A stretch of DNA of 7,775 bases, taken from the NCBI GenBank assembly GCA_023228765.1, contig JALOAM010000148.1, forward strand, positions 1 to 7,775, read 5' to 3'. This document shows positions 1 through 5,514 of the stretch, in pieces (the first letter of the stretch is position 1; each line of letters begins with the position of its first letter). The notes under the pieces are model-generated. The model made no database searches. It saw nothing but the letters and a program-made list of their open reading frames with translations, and was not told the origin of the DNA. Origin of the DNA: Dehalococcoidia bacterium (GTDB lineage: Bacteria > Chloroflexota > Dehalococcoidia > UBA2979). The translations under genes and the position numbers were made by a program.

Positions 1-2
1 CG

Positions 3-119
3 CGCACGATCGAGGACCTCGCGAGCGCGGGGTTGCAGAAGGGGCCCTCACCCCAACCCTCTCCCGAAACCGGGAGAGGGGGTCAGAACCGGATGGGAGT
101 CAGAATCAGAGTCGGATGA
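3..119 (+). CDS. Possible 3' end of an unidentified gene, repeat-derived C-terminus
   Basis: The frame starting at base 3 stays open from the left edge to a TGA at 117-119. The first dozen residues (RTIEDLASAGLQ) look like an ordinary amphipathic protein end. From about base 43 the frame runs through a repeat arm and would add a tail of the type PSPQPSPETGRGG. If it is real, this is the C-terminus of a plus-strand gene convergent with the anti-sigma gene, and the repeat has overwritten or extended its end. Another frame here is also open, and the visible coding part is too short to identify, so this is only a possibility. Confidence 0.22.
   Translation, partial: RTIEDLASAGLQKGPSPQPSPETGRGGQNRMGVRIRVG
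45..87 (-). repeat. Single repeat arm with perfect hairpin, downstream of anti-sigma gene
   Basis: CCCTCACCCCAACC is followed by a perfect 10-base-pair stem, CCCTCTCCCG/CGGGAGAGGG (57-66 and 71-80) with loop AAAC, and then GGGGTCAGA. Read on the minus strand it lies about 70 bases beyond the anti-sigma stop codon. It could slow or stop transcription, but there is no T-tract. The bases from 83 to about 126 read on the minus strand as CCCCTCTCATCCGACTCTG followed by TTCTGACTCC, resembling the sequence just after the stop codons of the genes ending at 6294 and 7694. The arm is nearly the reverse complement of the arm at 7719-7765. Confidence 0.75.
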
Positions 120-152
120 GAGGGGAACAGAGGGGGCGAGGGGGCCGGAGGG

Positions 153-1184
153 CTACTCGACGGTGGAGGTGGAGGAGGCGCGGGGGGTGCCGGAGGGCGT
201 CGCGCTCGCACTCGGGGTGGCGGTGGGGGTGGCGGTGCCCGTGGGAGTCGAGGTCGGCGTGACGCTCGGCGTCTCGGTCGGGGTGGTGGAGGGCGTCTCC
301 GTCGGCGTGGCCTCGGGGGTGGCGGTGTCGGTGGGTTCGGGGGTCTCGGTGGAGCCGGGGAGCGGGGAGCCGTCCGCGCCACCCTCGCCGCCGAGGTAGC
401 GCGAGGCGACGACGAGGCCGTCCTCGGCGGCGCGCTGCGCGGCGACGGCCGCGTCCTCCGCGCCGGGTTCGAGCTGGCCGCTGTTCAGGGCTTCCTGGGC
501 CGCCTGCGTGCGCTCCATGTAGGTGCGGACGGCGTCCGGGCTGACGGTGTCGGGCTGGCGCTCGATCGAGTCGGCGACGCGGGCCGCGTTCTCGGTGAAC
601 TCGTGGAGCTGGGCGCTGGAGAGGCTCTGGCCGGAGAGCGCGCGGGTGCTGAGGCCCTCCACGGCGAGGCTGAGGCGGTCCAGCTGTTGCTGGGTCTGCT
701 GGTGGGTGAGGTTCTCCACCTTGATGCTCGGCGTGGGCGCCGGCTCGTCGCCGTCCCCACCCAGCCCGTCCAGCAACGGCCCGCCGAGGGTGGCGACGCT
801 GATGGCGACGGCCGCGATGCCGGCCGCAGCGGCGACCACGATACGGAGGCGTTCGCGGAAGGGGACGGGGCGCTCGGCTTCGAGCGTGTGGAGGAGGGCG
901 GCGCGGGAGCGGTGGTGGAAGGAGTTGAAGGCGCGGGTGGTGGTGGTGGCTTCGAAGGAGTGGTCAACGGCGCGGGCGGCGCGGACCATGGCGTGCAGCT
1001 CGGGGTCCTCGGTCGGGTCGAGGTCCGGCATCTCCCCGCGGTCGAGCGAGGCGAGCGCGCGGTCCAGGCGCATGATCTCCGTCACCTCGACCGGGTCGAG
1101 GGCGCGCGCGAGCGCCGGGTCGAGGTCGCCCTCGGTCCGTCCGTGCTCTCCACCCTGCCCGGGGCGCTGCTCGCGGTCGCTCAT
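153..1184 (-). CDS. Single-pass membrane anti-sigma-type regulator with Thr/Pro-rich outer tail
   Basis: This 343-residue protein is encoded 47 bases after the ECF sigma gene, almost certainly in the same transcript, which suggests it holds that sigma factor inactive at the membrane. Residues 1-110 are charged and cytoplasmic; the part LDRALASLDRGE...PEL..MVRAAR resembles the short helical N-terminal region of Chloroflexota and actinobacterial proteins (DUF5667-like) encoded next to sigma factors. Residues 114-137 form one hydrophobic membrane segment. Residues 160-262 outside are helical and rich in Q, A and E. Residues 278-343 are almost only T, P, S, E and A, a stiff wall-spanning or glycosylated linker. 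The HxxxCxxC zinc motif of ZAS anti-sigma factors is absent, and the protein has no cysteine. Start: ATG at 1184, chosen because upstream codons read an unlikely Arg/Gly-rich frame over the sigma gene. AGGAG lies only one base from it, so ATG at 1073 is an alternative. The anti-sigma role is inferred from context and topology. Confidence 0.72.
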   Translation of the reverse strand: MSDREQRPGQGGEHGRTEGDLDPALARALDPVEVTEIMRLDRALASLDRGEMPDLDPTEDPELHAMVRAARAVDHSFEATTTTRAFNSFHHRSRAALLHTLEAERPVPFRERLRIVVAAAAGIAAVAISVATLGGPLLDGLGGDGDEPAPTPSIKVENLTHQQTQQQLDRLSLAVEGLSTRALSGQSLSSAQLHEFTENAARVADSIERQPDTVSPDAVRTYMERTQAAQEALNSGQLEPGAEDAAVAAQRAAEDGLVVASRYLGGEGGADGSPLPGSTETPEPTDTATPEATPTETPSTTPTETPSVTPTSTPTGTATPTATPSASATPSGTPRASSTSTVE

Positions 1185-1231
1185 GCTCCTGCTTGCTCTT
1201 GCTACTGCTCTTGTTACTGCGCTTGCGTTGG

Positions 1232-1885
1232 CTACTTGCCCTCGGTCGTGATCGGCAGTTGCCGGGACTCGACCAGGATCTCCTTCAGCTTCTTGATGCC
1301 CTTGTGCTGGAGCACCTTCACGTTCGTCTGGTTCTTGTCGAGGGCTTCCGCCGTCTCGGCCACGGAGAGCCCGGAGCCGAAGCGGAGCAGGATCACCTCG
1401 CGCTGTGCCTGCGACAGCTGCTCGACTGCCTGGAACACCTCGTCCACTGTCATCGCGAGTTCGGCCATCTCGGCCGGCCCGCGCTGGTTGTCCTCGATCC
1501 ACTCAGGCACCTCGCCGGCGGTCGGCCGGGCGGCGGTGCGCCGGTAGTGGGAGACCACGTGGTTGCGAGCGATGCGGAAGATCCACGCCCGGAACGGGCT
1601 GCGCTCTTCCCCACCCTCTCCCAACGGGAGCGGTCGCCACTCGAACCCGCCGACGGCCCTCATGACCTTGAGGAAGATCTCCTCGGTCAGGTCCTCCGCG
1701 TCGGTCTCGTTGCCGACACGGGCGAGGCAGAAGCGATAGAGCGGCGCGACGTACGCGTCATAGAGCCGCCCGATCGCCCGCTGGTCGCCGCGCCCCGCGC
1801 GCTCCACGAGCGTGCGTTCTTCGGCAATCGACAGGCTCGGCAGCGAGGATCCGCGTCCCAGTGCGCCGGGTAGGGGGTCTGCCAT
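1232..1885 (-). CDS. ECF-family RNA polymerase sigma factor with repeat-derived insertion
   Basis: A 217-residue sigma-70 family protein of the extracytoplasmic-function type, which directs RNA polymerase to a special promoter set. Region 2 spans about residues 34-117: 2.1/2.2 contains DAEDLTEEIFLKVMRA (62-77), and 2.3/2.4 contains PFRAWIFRIARNHVVSHYRR (97-116). Region 4 spans about 151-205, with LSQAQREVILLRFGSGLS and a helix-turn-helix (VAETAEALDKNQTNVKVLQH). Between 2.2 and 2.3, residues 85-95 (PLPLGEGGEER) are extra compared with usual ECF proteins, where W.. leads almost directly into PF.AWLF.IARN. This insert is encoded by a degenerate copy of the local repeat. Start: ATG at 1885; the longer open frame up to 2191 reads through repeats and is rejected. 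It is followed by the membrane regulator gene on the same strand. A possible self-recognised promoter lies at 2026-2052. The family call is firm; the target genes are inferred. Confidence 0.93.
   Translation of the reverse strand: MADPLPGALGRGSSLPSLSIAEERTLVERAGRGDQRAIGRLYDAYVAPLYRFCLARVGNETDAEDLTEEIFLKVMRAVGGFEWRPLPLGEGGEERSPFRAWIFRIARNHVVSHYRRTAARPTAGEVPEWIEDNQRGPAEMAELAMTVDEVFQAVEQLSQAQREVILLRFGSGLSVAETAEALDKNQTNVKVLQHKGIKKLKEILVESRQLPITTEGK
1604..1633 (-). repeat. Degenerate repeat arm inside the sigma factor gene
   Basis: The bases TTCCCCACCCTCTCCCAACGG match the intergenic arm (CTCACCCCAACCCTCTCCCGC) apart from a few changes and a shortened hairpin. Read in the sigma gene's own direction, the orientation is the same as that of the arms lying after gene ends. 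It is in frame and encodes sigma residues 85-94, between regions 2.2 and 2.3. Confidence 0.65.
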
Positions 1886-2025
1886 AGGTAGGCCGCTCCG
1901 CTGAGGCGCGTTCAGTGTAGGTCTGACCCGCCCAAGGGAGCGCCCGGCGACCGATCCGGTCCGTGCGCGCCTGGTGTCTCGTCTCCCCGCTTGCAGCAGA
2001 GATAACGCCGAGGACGGCCCCGGGT

Positions 2026-2052
2026 TAACGCCCCCCGTTCGAGGGCAGTTCC
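2026..2052 (-). promoter_or_regulatory. Candidate ECF-type promoter of the sigma/anti-sigma operon
   Basis: On the minus strand GGAAC (2052-2048) is followed after 17 bases by CGTTA (2030-2026). This is the classic -35/-10 pattern of ECF promoters (GGAAC-N16/17-CGTT). It lies about 140 bases ahead of the sigma start and would allow autoregulation, which is common in this sigma class. A match to a short consensus is not proof, but the same pattern recurs at 3088-3112 ahead of the surface-protein operon. Confidence 0.45.
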
Positions 2053-2085
2053 GGGGGCCTCTCCGCCTCCCCTCTCTGCTTCTGG

Positions 2086-2227
2086 CCCCCTCGCCCGCGA
2101 AGCGGGAGAGGGCGGGGGTGAGGGTCTGCTCCGGATCTGCGTTCGGAGTCATCAAGGGCGCTCGCATGTGAAATGCAGAGCAGACCCTCACCCCAACCCT
2201 CTCCCGCTGCGCGGGCGAGGGGGTCAG
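2086..2227 (-). repeat. Composite repeat element copy 1 (two inverted arms plus core)
   Basis: The left arm (2086-2125) carries the hairpin CCCTCGCCCGC...GCGGGAGAGGG followed by GCGGGGGTGAGGG. The right arm (2184-2227) is its imperfect inverse. The core of about 60 bases between them (TCTGCTCCGGATCTGCGTTC...GCATGTGAAATGCAGAGCAGA) is recognisably the same as the cores at 2742-2800 and 2917-2975, and its reverse complement matches the cores in the array at 6357-6776. The element begins about 30 bases after the DUF559 stop codon and separates that gene from the sigma promoter region. Confidence 0.75.
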
Positions 2228-2257
2228 AGGCGGTGCCGGGAGGCGGAAGCGGTGGCG

Positions 2258-2653
2258 CTATTCGCCCGCTTGTTCCCGCAACGCCTGGAGGATTCTCGTC
2301 GCCACGCCATCCAGCTCGCGGAGGACGTCGAGGTTGGTGAAGCGCAGGACGCGGAAGCCCTCTTCGCGGAGGAAGGCGTCACGGACCCGGTCGTAGCCCG
2401 CCTGTGTTTCGAGGTGCTGCGAGCCGTCTACTTCGACGATCAGGGCGTGCTCGACGCAAGCGAAGTCCGCGATGTACGGGCCGACCGGGTGCTGACGGCG
2501 GAACTTGTAGCCCTCGAACCGGCGGTCCCGCACCGCTCGCCAGAGGGCCATCTCCGCGTCTGTCTGGTCCGCACGAAGCGCCCGCGCTCGTCGTCGGCGA
2601 TGTGGCAGCAGGTGCCTGCCCCCAGCCTCCCCTCCGCCCCCACGAGTGAGCAA
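2258..2653 (-). CDS. DUF559 (Vsr/restriction-endonuclease-like) protein
   Basis: This protein belongs to DUF559 (PF04480, COG2852), small PD-(D/E)XK-fold proteins related to the very-short-patch repair nuclease Vsr. Their substrates are largely unknown. The family pattern is clear from ARALRADQTDAEMALWRAVR through GYKFRRQHPVGPYIADF and LIVEVDGSQH to EGFRVLRFTNLDVL. With the chosen start, the probable catalytic acids are D63 (in IADF), E74 and D76 (in VEVDG); all are present, so it looks intact. Start: TTG at 2653 (131 residues) is the nearest standard start ahead of the conserved part. A CTG at 2611 (117 residues) fits the usual family length equally well. The frame stays open to 3172 only because it reads through repeats, and that extension is rejected. 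Composite repeats lie directly before and after it. No promoter was recognised. A role in DNA cleavage or in the spread of the repeats is speculation. Confidence 0.85.
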   Translation of the reverse strand: MLTRGGGGEAGGRHLLPHRRRRARALRADQTDAEMALWRAVRDRRFEGYKFRRQHPVGPYIADFACVEHALIVEVDGSQHLETQAGYDRVRDAFLREEGFRVLRFTNLDVLRELDGVATRILQALREQAGE

Positions 2654-2680
2654 GGTGGATCTGGCACTGGTCACGGTCTG

Positions 2681-2854
2681 CTGCTCCGAGTCCGCCTCTG
2701 ACCCCTCGCCCGCAGAGCGGGAGAGGGTTGGGGTGAGGGTCTGTTCCGGGATCGGCGTTCGAGGCCATGGAGGGCGTTCGCGTCGTGGAATGCAGAGCGG
2801 ACCCTCACCCCCCGCCCTCTCCCGCTGGCGCGGGCGAGGGAGCCCGGACGTGGT
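2681..2854 (-). repeat. Composite repeat element copy 2 (tandem unit, period 174)
   Basis: The unit starts CTGCTCCGAGTCCGCCTCTG, then a hairpin arm (2701-2741), a core (2742-2800) and an inverted arm (2801-2842). The next 174 bases repeat it with only scattered differences, so a recent tandem duplication is likely. It lies just upstream of the DUF559 gene. Confidence 0.82.
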
Positions 2855-3040
2855 CTGCTCCGAGTCGGCCTCTGACCCCCTCGCCCGCGAAGCGGGAGAG
2901 GGTTGGGGTGAGGGTCTGTTCCGGGATCGGCGTTCGAGGCCGTGGAGGGCGTCCGCGTCGTGGAATGCGGAGCGGACCCTCACCCCCGCCCTCTCCCGCT
3001 CCGCGGGCGAGGGAGCCGGAGCGGAAGAGGGGGTCAGACC
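2855..3040 (-). repeat. Composite repeat element copy 3 (second tandem unit)
   Basis: This is a near-identical second copy of the 2681-2854 unit, with left arm 2877-2916, core 2917-2975 and right arm about 2975-3013. After CGAGGGAGCC it departs from copy 2 and gains GGAGCGGAAGAGGGGGTCAG, which resembles another arm edge. The core has the same orientation as copies 1 and 2. Confidence 0.82.
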
Positions 3041-3087
3041 CGGAGAGGCGCCGGAGGCCCCCCAACAACTGCGTATACACCTGATCC

Positions 3088-3112
3088 GGAACACATCCAC
3101 TTCACGTTCGTT
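3088..3112 (+). promoter_or_regulatory. Candidate ECF-type promoter of the surface-protein operon
   Basis: GGAAC (3088-3092), exactly 16 bases, then CGTT (3109-3112): the standard ECF sigma promoter layout. It points toward the secreted-protein gene and is free of repeat sequence. Transcription would start near 3119, giving a leader of about 375 bases before the start codon at 3495. A TTGACC (3112-3117) overlaps its right end but has no good -10 box at normal spacing. Confidence 0.5.
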
Positions 3113-3494
3113 TGACCTCCCGATGGGGATGACATCGCTTCGTGATGGGCGAATGCGGCGTCGAGGCGGCATGTGATGGGTTTTACATGCGGTTTCCGAC
3201 GCGAGCGTTAACTATTACCTCGCGGGGGTCGTTCTCAGGGCTGTGTCCCGGGGGAGGATGCGCCTTGCGCGCGCCCAACCTAGGATGCGCAACGTGTCGA
3301 TTTCTGGTCTCGGTCAGGTGAGATTGCCGGCGGTTGGTGGCGTCTCGCTCGAGCGGCGGTATGAACCGCCTGACATCCGGCCTGTTGCCGGGACCTCCGC
3401 GGAAGGGATTGCCGAGGAGTAGCTCTACCGATTTGATTGCAAGAAACGTGCCCCTCGGTTGAGCGGGCACAGCGAACAGTCCTGGAGGACTAGT
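3113..3494 (+). promoter_or_regulatory. Long structured leader ahead of the secreted-protein gene
   Basis: No gene was seen here. Several inverted repeats stand out: GCATGT/ACATGC (3169-3174 and 3185-3190), GGCGGT/ACCGCC with loop ATGA (3355-3370), CCGGC/GCCGG with loop CTGTT (3377-3391), and GTGCCCCTC/GAGCGGGCAC (3448-3470), the last with one bulged base. Immediately before the start, AGTCC-TGGA-GGACT (3478-3491) encloses the ribosome binding site GGAGG. A similar sequence, AGGATGCGC, occurs twice (about 3256 and 3281). It could be a regulatory 5' leader. I could not match it to a known riboswitch class by eye. Confidence 0.4.
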
Positions 3495-4916
3495 TTGACT
3501 CAGATCAAGAAGCTTGGGATCGGTGCTGTTGCCGCCGCCCTGTTCGCCCTGATGGCAATGGCCACCATGGTGAACACGGCGGACGCTGCGGGCCCGGTCG
3601 CCTCCGCTGACATCGACTGTGGTGCAGCGATCCAGGTCAGCTCGACGGCGACCTACACCTGCGCAATCGAATTTGACGATGCCACGCCGTTCGCAGCTGC
3701 TGCGACGGTGAACGGTGTGCAGGTTACCGTGACGACGACCCTGGGTACGTTCGTTGAGAACAACCAGAACTCGATCACATTCGTCTGTGGTCAGCTGTTC
3801 CAGGCGGACAGCTGCGACACCACCGGCACCCCGATTACTGTGGCTCTCAACACTGGCACGACCAGTGGGACGAACACGGTGCTCGTTACGGCTGGTGGCA
3901 TCGCTGCTACCGCGCAGAAGACGCTGCAGTCGGCGGCTACGACCGCTGGTGCGCCGGCGGCTATCACTGGTTCCTTCATCGCTGGTGCGACGAGTCACAT
4001 CGCTCCTGACAACGCGTCGGCGAGCCCGGCATACGTCAGCCCCAACGACACGTCGACCGTGACGTTCCGCGTCGTTGATGCGGCCGCCACTCCGGTTGGT
4101 GTCAACAACCGCCTGATCCAGCTTTCCACCAGCGCTGGTCGGATCGCTGCTGTTGGTGCCTGTGACAACACGTCGGGCACTACCGTCGCTCTCCTCACCA
4201 ACACGGTGTCTGGTGTTGCTGGCCGGGTCCAGGCTGACGTCTGTGGTGCTGCCGCTTCGCAGGTTGGTGTTGCGACCGTTACGGCTCGCGACCTGCAGGG
4301 CACGAACGTCTCGGGTTCGGTCGAGGTGACTCTGGCGGGCCCGGCTGCAAGCGTGACCACGACCGTCTCCGGCGGCCAGGTTGTCGTTAACGTCGTTGAC
4401 TCCGAGGGCCGCCCGGTCGCGGATGGCACTGGTGTCGCTCTGACGATCGCTTCGACGGTCGGCTCGGCCGCTCCGGCGGTGACGACGACGACGAATGGCT
4501 CGGCGACCTTCGCGGTGGCACTGACCGGCACCGCCGGTAACGGCATCGTTTCTGTCGGCGATGGTGCTACTGGTACGCCGCTTGCGCTGACCGGTGCTAC
4601 TCGTGTGAACCAGTCGATCTCGCTGACTCAGTCGACGACCCCGCCGCCGGCGGAGGGCGATGGCGCCTTCGCTTCCGCCCCGAACTTCGGTACGGGCAAC
4701 GTTGGTTCGGCCGTCTTCAACGGTGGCTCGATTGCTGACCTGGCCGACGCGACCGCCGACGCTGGTGGTACCGGCGTCTGGGTCCAGGGCACCGACGGCA
4801 ACTGGTACCGCTACACGGTCGGCGCGACCGGTGCGACCGCCTTCGTGAACAACGCGTTCAACGCGCAGTTCGAGGATGGCTTCGCCGGCGCGACCGCGGT
4901 GTTCGTGGTCAAGTAA
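3495..4916 (+). CDS. Secreted Ig-like-domain surface protein (S-layer or adhesin type)
   Basis: A 473-residue exported protein. Start: TTG at 3495, because GGAGG lies six bases ahead of it and a clean signal peptide begins there (KK, hydrophobic 8-27, likely cut after A31 in TADA-AG). An upstream in-frame TTG at 3459 has no such support. The mature part is Thr/Ala/Val/Gly-rich with beta-strand periodicity and about three Ig-like blocks (38-143, 157-280, 283-370), of which the second (YVSPNDTSTVTFRVVD) and third (VVVNVVDSEGRPVADGTGVALT) resemble bacterial Ig-like/invasin repeats. Six cysteines (42, 56, 98, 107, 223, 250) suggest disulfides outside the cell. A TTPPPAEGDG linker leads to a C-terminal module (about 398-473) with WVQGTDGNWYRYTVGA and AFVNNAFN. 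It has no C-terminal membrane segment or sorting signal. Codons end in T (GCT, GGT, GTT) much more often than in neighbouring genes, suggesting strong expression or different origin. First gene of a plus-strand operon. Function (surface layer, adhesion) is inferred. Confidence 0.85.
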   Translation: MTQIKKLGIGAVAAALFALMAMATMVNTADAAGPVASADIDCGAAIQVSSTATYTCAIEFDDATPFAAAATVNGVQVTVTTTLGTFVENNQNSITFVCGQLFQADSCDTTGTPITVALNTGTTSGTNTVLVTAGGIAATAQKTLQSAATTAGAPAAITGSFIAGATSHIAPDNASASPAYVSPNDTSTVTFRVVDAAATPVGVNNRLIQLSTSAGRIAAVGACDNTSGTTVALLTNTVSGVAGRVQADVCGAAASQVGVATVTARDLQGTNVSGSVEVTLAGPAASVTTTVSGGQVVVNVVDSEGRPVADGTGVALTIASTVGSAAPAVTTTTNGSATFAVALTGTAGNGIVSVGDGATGTPLALTGATRVNQSISLTQSTTPPPAEGDGAFASAPNFGTGNVGSAVFNGGSIADLADATADAGGTGVWVQGTDGNWYRYTVGATGATAFVNNAFNAQFEDGFAGATAVFVVK

Positions 4917-4934
4917 CGAGTCTCTGACTCACCT

Positions 4935-4962
4935 CCCGTCCCGGGCTTCGGCCCGGGACGGG
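4935..4962 (+). terminator. Strong GC hairpin between the first two operon genes
   Basis: CCCGTCCCGGGC and GCCCGGGACGGG pair perfectly over 12 bases around a TTCG tetraloop, 18 bases after the stop codon at 4916. The following AACTCTTATCT is only weakly T-rich, so it may be a partial terminator or an RNA-stabilising 3' structure. Either would make the first gene's message more abundant than that of the genes behind it. Confidence 0.62.
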
Positions 4963-4985
4963 AACTCTTATCTACGGGCGGGCAA

Positions 4986-4997
4986 CTCCTTTAGGAG
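4986..4997 (+). promoter_or_regulatory. Ribosome binding site inside a small inverted repeat
   Basis: AGGAG (4993-4997) lies seven bases before the ATG at 5005 and is preceded by its complement CTCCT (4986-4990), so a small hairpin (CTCC/GGAG, loop TTTA) could mask it. The gene at 3495 has a comparable arrangement around its GGAGG. The binding site itself is convincing; control by the hairpin is speculative. Confidence 0.4.
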
Positions 4998-5004
4998 CTA
5001 ACGA

Positions 5005-5493
5005 ATGACTCTGATCCGCAAGATGGCCGGTGCCCTGGGCATCACCGCCATCGCCGCGCTGATGCTGGCCTCCGTGGCCGCCGCTCAGCCGGCCAACCCG
5101 ATGCAGGTCTTTGGTGTCACCGGCGAGGGTGACGTGGTTGAGGGCTCGGTCATCGAGGCCTCGATCGACGGCGAGTCCGTCGGCACCGCGACCGCGACCG
5201 CCGACGGCTGGGTGATCGACATCCAGAACGGCACCAACGGCGACGAGGTTTCCTTCACCATCGACGGCGAGGCTGCTGCCGAGACCGTTGAGTTCGAGGG
5301 CTTCGCCTCCACCGAGGTCACCCTGACCGCTGGCGAGGGCGCTGGCGGCGGCGAGGAGACCCCGGGTCCGGCCGAGACCGGCAACGCCGGCCTGCTGGGC
5401 ACCACGGGCACCTCGATGGCGCTCGTGCTGGCCCTGGGTGTGTTCGCCGCGGCCATGGTCGCCGGCGGCCGCACCGCCACCCGCCGCTCCTAG
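5005..5493 (+). CDS. Small exported protein with sortase-type C-terminal sorting signal
   Basis: A 162-residue protein. Residues 1-27 form a signal peptide (RK, hydrophobic 8-24, AAA-Q cut). Residues 35-108 form one beta-domain with the pattern VVEGSVIEASIDG..VG.ATA, DGWVIDI and VSFTIDG..A.ETVEF, a type I know from Chloroflexota and archaeal surface proteins. A Gly/Glu/Pro linker (110-121) precedes PAETG (122-126), a hydrophobic segment (about 137-153) and an Arg-rich end (RTATRRS). Motif, membrane segment and positive tail are the layout of an LPXTG-type sorting signal; PAETG resembles the LAXTG variant of some actinobacterial sortases. The sortase gene at 6897 makes this reading attractive: cleavage after T and attachment to a cell-surface acceptor. 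Start is fixed by AGGAG seven bases ahead. It lies 88 bases after the first operon gene and 21 bases before the next. If it is not a sortase substrate, it is simply membrane-anchored at its C-terminus. Confidence 0.85.
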   Translation: MTLIRKMAGALGITAIAALMLASVAAAQPANPMQVFGVTGEGDVVEGSVIEASIDGESVGTATATADGWVIDIQNGTNGDEVSFTIDGEAAAETVEFEGFASTEVTLTAGEGAGGGEETPGPAETGNAGLLGTTGTSMALVLALGVFAAAMVAGGRTATRRS

Positions 5494-5514
5494 TAGCTGC
5501 GGGCCACGAGGGGA

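Noticed and set aside
523..1873. Plus-strand open frames (242, 314 and 226 codons) opposite the sigma/anti-sigma genes
   Set aside because: They overlap one another and lie antisense to better-supported genes, with no domain and the composition expected of shadows.
1886..2191. N-terminal extension of the sigma factor frame
   Set aside because: It reads through composite repeat copy 1 and low-quality sequence, and would also place the candidate promoter inside the gene. ECF proteins normally begin near the chosen ATG.
3112..3140. Housekeeping promoter with -35 TTGACC
   Set aside because: No acceptable -10 box lies 16-18 bases downstream; the overlapping ECF-type pattern is a better match.
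2654..3172. Long N-terminal extension of the DUF559 frame
   Set aside because: It consists almost wholly of translated repeats, and the family domain is complete without it.
2168..3176. Plus-strand frames translating as PHPNPLPLRGRG-type peptides
   Set aside because: The repeats lack stop codons in most frames on both strands, so open frames here carry no evidence of coding. Some cores contain an ATG, but the frame is not kept between copies.
3220..3494. Known riboswitch (c-di-GMP, c-di-AMP, cobalamin, TPP or glycine)
   Set aside because: I could not find the conserved core bases of these classes by eye; a covariance-model search would be decisive.
3183..3998. Minus-strand open frame of 271 codons overlapping the secreted-protein start
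   Set aside because: Arg/His-rich shadow composition; it lies opposite the signal peptide and first domain of a well-supported gene.
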